The notes under the pieces are model-generated. The model was not told the origin of the DNA. It saw only the letters and a list, made by a program, of their open reading frames with translations, and searched no databases. DNA of 64,000 nt. Origin: Breviolum minutum Mf 1.05b.01. Its lineage: Eukaryota; Sar; Dinophyceae; Suessiales; Symbiodiniaceae. The DNA is taken from positions 6,356 to 70,355 of the forward strand of contig DF239819.1 of NCBI GenBank assembly GCA_000507305.1, given 5' to 3'. This document shows positions 26,901-38,900 of this stretch, in pieces. How positions within the stretch are numbered: the first letter of the stretch is position 1; every line of letters begins with the position of its first letter. The translations under genes and the position numbers were made by a program.

Positions 26901-29900
26901 GCTGCTTGGCTCTCATGGAGCTTGACCCAAAACAAACAAGCTACGAAGGAAGCTAGTTTTTTTCGTGGCAACAAATCACCTTTTTTGTCCATATGACCCC
27001 ATTTTTCGTGTAAAACCTCCTTGTTTCACAACCATCATTGCGGAGCTGGGTTGTGTTACATTCCGAATTTTGGAGCGTGCAACGTGCAGACCCTCCGTCA
27101 CCCCAAGTCAGAGAGCTTCTTTCAAAAAACTGAAGCGGTATCATGGCGCGATTTGTATGGTTTCACGTGGAGAAAGGGCACTTGGGAACTCCTTCTCCTT
27201 AGTTGCTGGGCCACGTTGTTGAAAAAAGGTAGGGTTTTGTAGGAACAAAACAGGATGGACCATGAAAACTGGACCATGATAGGGGTAACTAGATGCTTCG
27301 AGGTTGCTTCTTGACCTTCCTTTTTTCCATTGGCAAAATCGTGCCGATCGCGAGTTTGTTGGGTGGATATGGCATCACCTCTAAAGCAAATGGCACAATT
27401 CTGATCGAATTACACTCCATGAATAAAACTAACAGTTTGCACCTCAAAAAACTGGCACTTGGGGAGACAATCCTTTTTTTTTGTGATACGGCCTATTTTC
27501 AAGGGCGAAAGTTGTTGGTTGTGTGGAGGCTATTTGGATCCATCTTCATTCGAGGCACCAAGAAATTGCTCCAACGACACCAAGGGAACTCGACGTTCGC
27601 GCAATGGTGCATTTCCTGCAGCTGGTCTGGTGTGATGCCAATTGGCACCACGTTCTTTATCACTATTTTTTTGGACTGGGAGATGATAAATCTTCACTTT
27701 CCCACGCAGCATCCTCGAATGGGGAATTTCCAAAAACCAACCAATATACTGTGAACTAACAGCGGTCTAAACAAGGCGGGATTCTTTGGTTTTAGATTAA
27801 GGGATTGCACCGATTGCCATAGGGAGAGAAATTCAATGTGATGTTAATCTAGTCTTGAGAAGATCACCCTAATTCCCATGAATTACAGTGCCTGATATAT
27901 AATTCTGGAGAACTATATACTATACATATCAATATTTCCCTTTCTGCTCATAATAAATCACATGGTCTCATACTTCATGGGCCCCAACATCCACCACAAA
28001 ACAATAAAGGCTTTAAACCTGCTGCAAACACAGAAGTCCAACCCTGCCCAGTAACAGGCACCTCGATTTTCGGACATGGCACGGCTCCGGCGCTCGTTGA
28101 AGGGTTCCACCGGTGACCTGTTGACATGGTGAATCATGAAAAATGAACCATGGCTAAAACTTCTTAACCTTATAAGTTGATTTATCTAAGTGAATTTATT
28201 ATAATAAGCCCCATGGATGGAGCGGTTACATTTTTGCAAATTTTTGAGATTGAACAAATGTTGGATTGCCACAGCCATTGCTATCCATTGGACCGTTCAT
28301 GAAGCCTCATCTGCCCGAAAAAGTCTCAACCATTCAGGATTTTTCAGCGTGTGGATTTGAACAATCCCTCACCACTTATTAACAGAGCTGGCCCTGGCTG
28401 AGCATAGAAAAATCAACAGTATATTTATACATTATGCAAGTCATCCCAAAGGGTCATCCGATGGCAAGAAACTTTGCCAACCCAAAAGGTGACAAAAACA
28501 ACAACAAAAAACAACTCCACAACATCCACATCCCCCACCGCTCCACAACATCCACAGCCTCTTGGGTTCTGGTGTCATACAGGCCCTGAGATTCGGCAGA
28601 TTCGGAGATGCACTGGTTTTCCCCCCCAACAGGTTGGTCGATAGCCGTTGCTTTCGGCCATACCTGTGTTCTTTAGCTCCTCCCCTATTCTCTCAAAAAG
28701 AGGGTTTCACTTGCACCCAAGAAAAATACAAAATCTCAATCCCATGTGAGCCACGCAAAAAACCCTCTTACTTTCCATTGAATCCTGGTTGTTTAATAAT
28801 AAATGTATAATGGTTTATTATTATTATCCCCACTTAACCGTGTAGTATAATCCCCTTTATGCCCTATAACAACTAGGTTTTTTTTCCAATGCTCATGTAG
28901 GTTTGCAAGTGTTTTGGGTTGACCATTTGACCATTTTCGCCTTCCCCTCGACCATCTCCGGCGGGGTGTCCACAATTTTGCTTCCTGCATTTTGGAACGA
29001 AAAGGACGGAAACGGGGAAAACTGCTAGCCTTTCTTTTAATGGTGGTAAAAATTGTGTGGTGTTTGGGTAGTTTGGTGGGTCAATTTGGAGGATTAAATT
29101 GGAACTAATTATCCTTTTTTACTGAAGATTGTCCGTTGTATGTATCATCCACTGTGGGAATTCAATCTCTTTTGACCCTGGTTCTCAGCTATCCAAAACA
29201 AGTACAGAGAGCTTTTGAAAATCCTATACCGAACTGACACTGAAACAGAGAAATTATGCACTGCAAAGTCTTTGGTCAAATCCTATTCTGGTACTTACAA
29301 ATTCATAGAAGCCAAGGATTCTTGGATTTTTTGGCAAATGTTTCGCACTTTGAGGGCCACATAGGATTTCGGCACCTGTAGCTAGCCCAGAAAATTTAAA
29401 GGATTTGGGGTCCTATTCCACCTTCCTATAAACACATCATCCCCCACAAAAATAAACTCCTGGGGCGTTCGAATTGAGAGTTTTTGTGGTGCAAACTGAT
29501 CAAACGACACAACTTGGAAAACCATCCGCAAGGTCAACAACATGCAACGGCATGTTAACCACTGGATCTCATCTCTGAAAGGGGAACTTGCGGGTTGGAA
29601 AGGAAACACAACAAGTTAAAAAAACACCATAGCAAATTTATCATCTTGAATTTGTCGCCATTAGCATCTTTTTCTAGGGAAATTTTGGCATTGGTGATAT
29701 GCAGTTCTACTGAGCAACAACGGTTTTTAAAACACACACCTACGAATTTCTTCCACCGGCCTGCTGACCAAAAGTGGCCTTTCTTTCTGGCTTCTCCTGG
29801 AACAAGACAAGGGATTATGTGGATTGATGGTATCTTCAAGGTTTTGTTCAATTCGAAAAGGATTGAACATTGAAAAATTAAAGATTCCAAAAGTTGCAAA

Positions 29901-32900
29901 ATTGCAATTACAATCCCATTTGTTTTCAAATGAAGTTGTTTGTTCTTGAGGTCTTGCTTTACACATACCAATTTCTCATGAGATTCCCAAGCCACCTTGT
30001 TGCCTTAAAAGCCACCAACCGGAAACCATTGGTTGACTGGCCTCCTCCACTTTGACAGACTTCTGTCCGAGGTTTTCGTCCTGCAGGCAGGAGGGTTTAT
30101 ACCTGGTTGTTTGTCAAGTTCAAATGGCAGGTTTTCCCACCCTGAAATGGTGGACCAGAAGTGACATGGTTTTAATTGGATTCTTTGTTATTCTGTAGAA
30201 GGGTAAAGCCGGCAAAAAACACACCAACATCATTAATAAACTGCACATGGGACGCTTTCTTGGGCTCCAAAATCAATCCCTCATTTAGCATCGAGAAATG
30301 TTTGGTTCATAGATTCCCTAAAGATTATTGATTAGCAATCTTGAACTGCTGGGTTTTCGGAGACTTCACTTGTCAGTTCTATGGTTGCATGTATATAATT
30401 CATACATTACTTTTTTATGTTTCTGAAGGACAAGGGGATCATTTTCAGGAGAATCCAACACCCAGGTGGCTTTACACTAAAGTGACTTGTATTAAGGTTG
30501 GCGGTTTGGTCGTGAAACCGCTTGCCCAGATCTAGCCCCGGATCCAGTTATAAATAGGCTGAAAAAACCTCTATAAGTAGGGTTGTTGACCCAAGTTCCC
30601 CATTTATGAGGTCATTAAAAGGAGGTATAACTCAATTTAAAACTAAGTTGGGGCCCACCTTGTATTTTGAGCCAACTCACTATAGTACACTTTGCACCCG
30701 GTTCCGCCACTCTCTGCACCTTCTCTAGCACTTTTTCAGCCTGGAAGGTTTTCCAAGAAAACCGGGACACAGGCATTGGAAAAAAATGAGAACAATCACC
30801 ACCCATAGCATGTATGTATGGTTAAGTTAGAAAAATATATACCTACAATCAAGTTAATGTTATGCCATATTTGGTCAAATGATTTTGCCATAAATGGTGA
30901 TAAACCCTACATGGTACTTAAGGTAGTGAGTTTCCAAAAAAAACACCATGAAAAACATTTTCCCTCAGCATCTGTGCCGCTGTGAATTAAAAACAAATGC
31001 TTCTGAAATGCTTCATCTAATATCAGGGAAGGATGAGAGTGAGAAGAAGGATGGAAAGGGACCAAAGAGTGGTGAATACAGTACTACAAAGGTTAATGTT
31101 GCGAAGGAGCATAAGAATCAACAATGACAATTCCGAATGAAAAAATCGCAAAAACAAGTTTGATTGACTACCGAGATGCATAGCCGCACTATCAAAGGAA
31201 AGCATGTGGTATCAAGGCACTGATGATTGATTATCAGCAGCCAAAAATGCAAGAACGGCACCACTTCCAATCCCCTTTCAAACTACGGAAGATATTTTAT
31301 TATTCAACAAAATACTATCATCAACTTCAAATAGAACAATATTCTACATTGTTTTGCCTGTAGATTTATTTGGATAAAAACATTTGACGTCTGACATCAC
31401 TTCTTCAAAAATTGACCTTCCGATTTTGTTTCCAGCTCCTTGTTTCAACATGGTGAAATCATTGAAGGCATCCCTAACATGTCACATCAAGAAATGCAGG
31501 TCACAAATACTGGTCAGAAATGCTAATGTCATATATTTTGAGGATTTCCCTTTACCCACAATGAATACTGTAAATGTTTTGAGGTCGGCTGATCCGTTGA
31601 TTTTTTATCATTGGTCTTTTGATGCTTGTTGTCCGTCGGGCCTTCAGTGAGCTTTGCGATGTGGCGTGGTCCTTGTCCATGCCGCGAAGGGTGAGTAGAA
31701 AGTGATGGTGGTGTTTTATCTACCTTCATACAAGGAAACAACACCACTTGCTTGTGGAACATCTTGCAGCCAGTTGTCCCCATATCTACATCTACTCATC
31801 CAGCAACATTGACACATGCTTCAGCAGGAATGAAAGTTTAGACTTTTTTGGAGTGTTGAGTCGTGGCTCGAAATCTGTGCCAGATCGATTTTTGATGCCC
31901 ATTTTGCTTGGCAGGTGTGAGACGATCAAGTTATCACACGGTTTGATATTTTATAAACTAAGAAGGCATTCCCAGGGTGAAATCTGACCAGAATCATGTT
32001 GACAAAAGGATTCCAGGGGGAAAGAGTTTGCAGTGCGAAGCATATCCAAACTGAATTCAATAGATTCTTGCGGATTCTTAAAATTGAATGAACAAAAATG
32101 GTTTTCCAAACCTAAGTTCCCTTTCCCTGCTCTTTTTAAAGGTCCATTTTGTCATCTTCCAGCCCTTTGTTGTTGTGTCAAAAAAGATGTGGGGGGACCA
32201 ACTTGGGGCTTGGCGAAAAAAAAAAATGTTGAAAATCAATCCTTCAGCCCTGTCAACTTGTTGATTCTAGAGATTTTCCTTTTCAATTGGTGGTTTAGAA
32301 GATGATGTTCCTTTTCAAGTAGGTGATTCTTTAGGTTCCATGTGAATTTTCAGGGGTGTAATATTCCGAAAAAAGGGATTGGTATTTTCTAGTTGGTGGT
32401 TTGAACCCATTTGAAAAATATGCTCGTCAAGTTGGATCATTCCCCCTCATTAGGGATGAACATAAAAAAAAACTATTGCCGAAAAAACCCAAACGTGAGA
32501 CCATTGGAACTAATTAAGTAGGGGCCTATGAATCAATTTACCAAGCTCCAAGCTTGGTCAGGTCGCTGTTAGATGAAGAGAACTTCAGTTTTTTGTTGGC
32601 ACTTGAAATTTGTTGTTGAAACCGTTCTTTGCTAACAACAAAATTGGGGAGATTCTGCAGGTTTCAACTGTTTCTTTTTTTGTCGTATTTCTGAAGCATC
32701 AACAGGAGTGACCTTGGCGATCGGCTAATTTACTTTTATTCGGCTTGGTAGCCACTTATCAAAAAATCAAAACATACCCCTGGAAACTACTACAAACCCG
32801 AATCACCAACAGTTTCTGATTCAAAAAAGTTAGGGGAAAGGAACAAACATAGAAGAAACAAATGGTGCTATGAGGTTGGGGGTTCTCCTTAAACACTAGC

Positions 32901-35900
32901 CATCACTACCCCAGGGAAACCCAACTTCTTTGAGCTTTCTAAGCTCTCGCTCAGCAGCCTGGGAGACAAGGTGGAGCCAGTTACCCCCTTGGAGAGAAGA
33001 AAAAATCTAGGCCAGTTCCATGCAGGTTTTTTTCTTGAATTTGTTAAACAAAAACAGTTTGATCTGTTTTAACAGAGATTTCTTATCTATAAATGTCTAT
33101 AGATATATCAAAAAGGTTAATGTCATCGTAATTCAATGTACACATGTGTATATGAAGTACCAACATATTGTATTTCAAACCATGTTCAACTCTTCAAATG
33201 CATCTTAAGGCGGTTTTCCCATGGAGCTTGGTTTCATGTTCATCCTAGATCGATATGCTGAGGCAATACCCCATCATGGTCCCTTCTGGGGATGCTTGAT
33301 ACATTCTTCGCGATGCAAAGACTGTGCGAAGATATCTTTTGAAGCACTTCTTCGTTTTACAATAATAAGAAACTTGATGGCAGCAGAATGTGTTTTTTGT
33401 ATCTTAGAAACCCTCTATGAAAGGGATGATCAACAAAGGGGATATGTGCAAGCAAGTAACCCATCGAAGTAAATCTTACATACGGTTGATGGCATCTTGC
33501 ATCCTATCACCATCAAGTATCTCAACTGGTCGGTAAACTTAGACCTCCATGAATCAAAATGGATTGTTATTTGGGACCCTAAGGGATTGCTAACCATACA
33601 CAACTATAGCTTGGGTTGTCCCGCCAAGAATCATGACAAGCATCACTTGTTGTAGGCAAGTAATTATATTTTACCTTCAACCGCTCACTTTTACTGGGAG
33701 GACGGACAACCCAACTATAGCTTGCAATACTGTTGATGGTTCAGAAATCTGGCTAACCGGTTGAGGTTGGTAGTTTTTCCCATTATTTACAAGGTTTTAT
33801 ACATCCCAAATGGTTCAGGATTTCCATCAACAGTATCCCACACATTTTGTGATGAATGTCCCCCTGAAAGATCAAAATGACACTATCCAATTTTTCCTTT
33901 GCCTTTTAAAGGTCGCTAAAGTCTTTCCGGATATATTGTTTGCATCTTCAAAAAAGAGGAGGAAACATCACGTTTGTCTTTTACCAGCTCAAACCCAGCA
34001 ACCCCCACCTCCAAGGACGCTTCTACTGCCACCACCTGGACGCCAAGTGCGACATGTTAGATCAATGACTGCTGGATTGACTGGGTAAAAACACCCGTTA
34101 CGAAATGGCCAATTTATTCCAGTAAATATACCACCATTGAAGGTATAGGCTAGAGGTATACCATCTAGATTCCTGATGAATGGTTACTTTGATGCTTAAG
34201 GTCTGTGGTTGACTCTTTCAAGGGGGTTCTCTTTAAAGTATATACCCCAATCTTTGGACCTGTAACCACAGATACAAAATGATGTTCCTCCACCAAGTAG
34301 CAGTGGGAAATAGAGGTTTATAACGATCCCTCACTAAAAACCTAATAATCCTGGTGGTGACCGTTACTGAGTTACTGGGAGGGGGAGCATCCCAATTACT
34401 ACATTTGTCACATCGATTTTCCCAAAGTAACGAGTAAGAATTCAGGTGGCAAACAAGCTCAAGTTTGCCTGATGGTTTGTTTGTTGCAGGGAGGATACAT
34501 TCATCACTGACCCTGTGCTTCAACAAAAAAAAACTAGTAATGTGCCTGATCACCTATAAACACAAAGACACAAAAAAGAGAACAAGAACAAGAACAAGAA
34601 CAAGAACAAGAACCACAACAACAACAACAACAAAAACAACAACAACACAGCTACACCAATACCACAGCTACCCCCAAAACTCCATCCCTGCCTCACGTTG
34701 GTAGAGTTCAAAGGCGCGGTTCTGCTTTTCAGCGACGCTCAATGGCCAATCCATCCGTACTTCGTTTGTTGCGTCGGGTTGCTTTGGTCCGGGTTCAGTG
34801 TGAGATTTCACGTAGTTGTTCCGAGATGGAAGGAAAAAACCTGTACAAAAGCAGGTTCTAAATTACAGATTGCAGGAACTCATCAAGAATCATTGGATAT
34901 CATTGTTCGGATATTCAAAAGTCTTGCGAAAAACATATTTCACCATGCTGGACAAATGTCATACATCATCTCTGCCGTGGTGTTTTGTGTTGTGTTTCCC
35001 TTGTGTTGTAGTGTGCTGAATAGCATGCAACTTCGAGCAAAGCAGTTAAACAGTACCAGTTGATACCAGTTGTATATCTTGTGAAACTTGACACATGTTG
35101 GAACTTAAAAACCCTGAAACACTGAGATGTGATGATTTCAACAGTTTGATTCCCTCAACCCTTGAGCAAACATCAACTGCACACAACTTCAAAACCCCCA
35201 AAACCCAGCTGAAGCGAGTTGTCTGGATGCATAGCCATAGATATGTAAGGGGCCCCTGCCTAAACAAGGTTTATAGGGTTCCCTTCATAGAAATGAATAC
35301 TGTAGACTGTTTACCAACTGTTACAGGAGTTTAGGCATGCCCCAAGATATCTAACATGTACGGACTGGCCGCTTGGTACCAACTTTCCCAGGGCCTCAGT
35401 TAATTTGTCTTGCACATATAGACATCCGAAGTCATATTGTGTAGGTCGAAAAAGGAAAAACAACCAACATAAGTCAGGAATTCGAGATATTCATAGAAAC
35501 TAATACCATCTCCATTTATATGTCCTTGATCAATGAGAAACATACTCGTCACCAAGCTTTAACTTCGGAAAGAATCCCACAAAATACATACTCTTCTCCA
35601 GCCTGCTACCCCTTGGAAAGAAACTAAGGCCCGGCTATTGACGGAAAATGGCAGGTTGGCACTATATGAAAACTCCCACTTTTGAAGGGTTAGATTAGAC
35701 TTTTGTCATGATTCATGATACATGGTACAAATCTGAGTGATTGTCAAATCCTTTACTTAAATCATCTGTGGAAACTTGTAAAACAACCGATTTCACTCTA
35801 ATTGCCGAAAAAATCACCATGGGTTTGACGATGTTTTTGCATTCTTGCCCTGCGAAAAACAGCCAAACCTTTGGTGCAGCTTGCAACTCAACGTCTTTTG

Positions 35901-38900
35901 AAACGCTTTTGGGTTCTATGTCAAGTTGAAAAATAGTTGTAGAAGTGCGGCATTGCTTTTTTCCCCCTACACATCGGTGCTGTACAACAAAACATGCTGG
36001 AAAACACCAGCTACTTGGTAGTTGCCTTATATGTGTATAAATCTGAGACTTTCACATCAAAACAAAAGTCTCATCCATACACAAAAGGCTGTCCAAAACA
36101 TGAACCTTTTTGGAGTCACTTCGAGTTTTCCCTACCCACTTCCTCCACTAAACTCGCTCCAAATGTTTCAAACATGTCAAGAAGTACCCTGCATCAACGT
36201 GGCCAACCACGACCAAACTGATGGTGGGACGATCATCTGCTGGAGCCTCAAGGATCAATCAAGGATAGGATTGGCAGTTTCAATGCGTCGGACCAACGAA
36301 AGGATGTCTATATAAAACCCATGAATTGCTGGAGTTTTTTTCATACAAGATGGCCTCAAGAAGATAGGCAAAGTTGACAACAAAAACCCCGCACTCCGTA
36401 CCATAACAACGTTGAGAGGAGATGAGTGGAGACTGCCAAGCCTCCAGCGAGGCTTCCTACGATCCAAAAATCCTCAAATTCACCTGTCTTTTTCTTTTGA
36501 ATCTCTATGTTTAGAACCTAATCAGTATCGTATTTGACACCCCAAACATCCCCAAGCTATATATTTTGAACCATTTGTTTGGGGGGCATGTACGGTATGG
36601 TACTTTGTTTAACACACCTAACAACAAAACTTGCATCCCGTATTAACAACCGGGTCCGACCAGTGTCAACCTCAAAAGTCATCTGGATACTTTCCTATGA
36701 ATGAGAAAAACTATGTCAACTTCCAAAATCATCTATATAATCGAATTAAATCTAAGTGAAATGTTTTAGGTACATGTAACCAACAACAAACTAAACGTCA
36801 TCAATCAACCACGTTGATATAAGGAAAAACAACATAGATTGACCACCACCTTCAACCCTGCACAAACAGAACCCGGCCTCGGGTGGTAGTTCGACCTATC
36901 GGATTGAGATAATTCCGTCATCCCAAAGTGGATGCAACTGGTGGTTTACCCTCCAGGGAACGATCACATATCCCACCTGAAGAAAAGGAACATCATCTTC
37001 AAAAGTCCAAAAGTGTCTTTTTTGAGGGATATGTTGGTTCCCAGGAGGGTAGCTCCAGTTCACTTTGAATGGAAGATATAATTGTTCCCACCTTCTTTTT
37101 GGTTGTGTCATCTCTCAAGCGCTCTTCCAAGAACGATTTGGGAAGGCCAACTTTGGGGGAAAAAACCGCCAGAATGACCTAACATAACCCTCTTGATTCC
37201 TAAGCTGAATGCATATCATATCTATTGTTGTAATACACTCCCCTTCCCCCACCCACTAATGGCAAATGACGTTTTAATGGATATCCTCTGGCCTAAACAT
37301 GTGATTGTCTTGGTGCTGAAAATCTCTGGGCTGAACATCTAAACAACAAAGAAGGCCTTCAGGGCCTGGTAGGAAAACGTTGCAAAGAATGCGCTAAAAC
37401 ACTTGCAATGACACCCTGAAATGGATCATGGATACTGTACAACAAATGATCATGCCTTGGCTTGGAATAGGTATTCCCCTGAAAACAAGAATCTATGCTT
37501 GGTATGTATGATGTGTCTTGAATTTCCCAGGTGTATCAATATCATCAACATCTCATCTATTCACTCGATCATCCCTGGGCCACATCTTCAATGCCTGTTC
37601 TTCTGCTTCCTTCCGCGCAGGAGGTTCAAAGGACTCTGCCTTTCGTCGGACGATTCATCGAGCAAAGTTGCGATGATTAATGTCGATTGGTAAACCTTAG
37701 GTCCTCTTGTAAACACATCTAAGTCAAGTGGATGTTGTTTGTGCAAATTCCGCCAAAATCGAAGGAACCGCAGGAAGGATTTCCTTAAGTGTCTTTTTTT
37801 GTTAAGAGATCATGTTCCATCAACATAGCAGCATCACTTTCGAATGTGACCAGTTACTGGATTTATTGTAATCCACTTTATGAAAAATCACAAAAGAAAC
37901 ATGGCAAACAACTATTGAAAATAACAGTGGTACAATAATAGGTATATTCACCACTCAAATACAGCTATTTTATGTCATTTTCTACTTCCAAGATTGTGGA
38001 AGCATCATTAAAAATACGTATATTCACAACACTAAAGGGACACTTCATTGCAAATCCTATGGGAAGATGATGGAAATAAATGGCAATCACCCCAATGGAG
38101 CTTCGTGCAAGAACCGACAAAATTCACCCTCGAAAAATTGGAACAAGCATGAAAGCACCCCAAAAAAAAAAGATTTTGACCACCTCTACAAAAAACAGGA
38201 ACATGGATCTTGGAGGTTCAATTTTTTTGGGGATTTTGCACCAACCCTGTCATGCTGAATGGTTTTATATAAAGATCATATTTTCTGATCCGCAAGCAAC
38301 TCTTGGTTGGCCTTTGGCTTTGCTTCGGCCTTCGGCTTCGCTTCAGCCTCGGTGATTTGGAAAACATGGAAGGGAAGAAAACTTAATGTATACATCCTTG
38401 TATCATCATGTAATATATAAAATAACATGTACATATATACATAATGTAAAACATATACATATATCAATATACACAGTCACATATGCATATTTACGCAGCA
38501 TATAGAGTATATACTTATATGCTATTATACATGTGTACTAAGTTGATAGAACATAGATCAATAATCCTAACTTGATGCAAAACATGAAGTGGAACAATGG
38601 TACTGGTACCCGGACCCAATCTACGCAAAAGAAACAGAAGAATAGTCCATATATCATATCTCTGGGTACATGAGAATCAAAGCTAAACATCCGGAAATCG
38701 TTGATCATGTTGGAAAACATGCCTACTTCGCCCGCACTTTTAATCGATACTATAATTATTTCACATGAAACTGTTGACCATTACGTAGGTCTCACCTAGA
38801 AATGTTGCAACATGAAACTCTTTGGTAAAATGATCCTATCCACAAAACCTTGCAATAAGCTTGGGAGAAGCTGAGAACTCTTTGGTGCTATGTATTTTGA

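Larger units (their letters stand above)
18005..36246 (-). other. HBS1: HBS1-like gene: GTPase (G) domain exons
   Basis: Thirteen exons build the G domain. 36246-36188 reads [14 protein letters not shown] and ends inside the glycine codon of the P-loop. 25901-25854 completes it as [17 protein letters not shown]. Then come [49 protein letters not shown] (switch I), [16 protein letters not shown] (switch II), [87 protein letters not shown] and [19 protein letters not shown]. Lengths and phases match across the junctions; for example TC|GCAAGG joins AAG|GCGAGG to give Ser-Arg before GVTID. The VTSVFLS exon, near the expected G5 loop, is the weakest. Confidence 0.9.

Noticed and set aside
28793..28990. 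NLVVIGH in a minus-strand ORF, resembling the start of an EF1A-type G1 region
   Set aside because: No VDAG continuation nearby and AT-rich codons; the true G1 exon was found at 36246-36188 with the exact phase.
33988..34055. Plus-strand exon reading [20 protein letters not shown]
   Set aside because: The minus-strand exon VVAVEASLE at 34035-34009 fits in phase between two exons of the nested gene.
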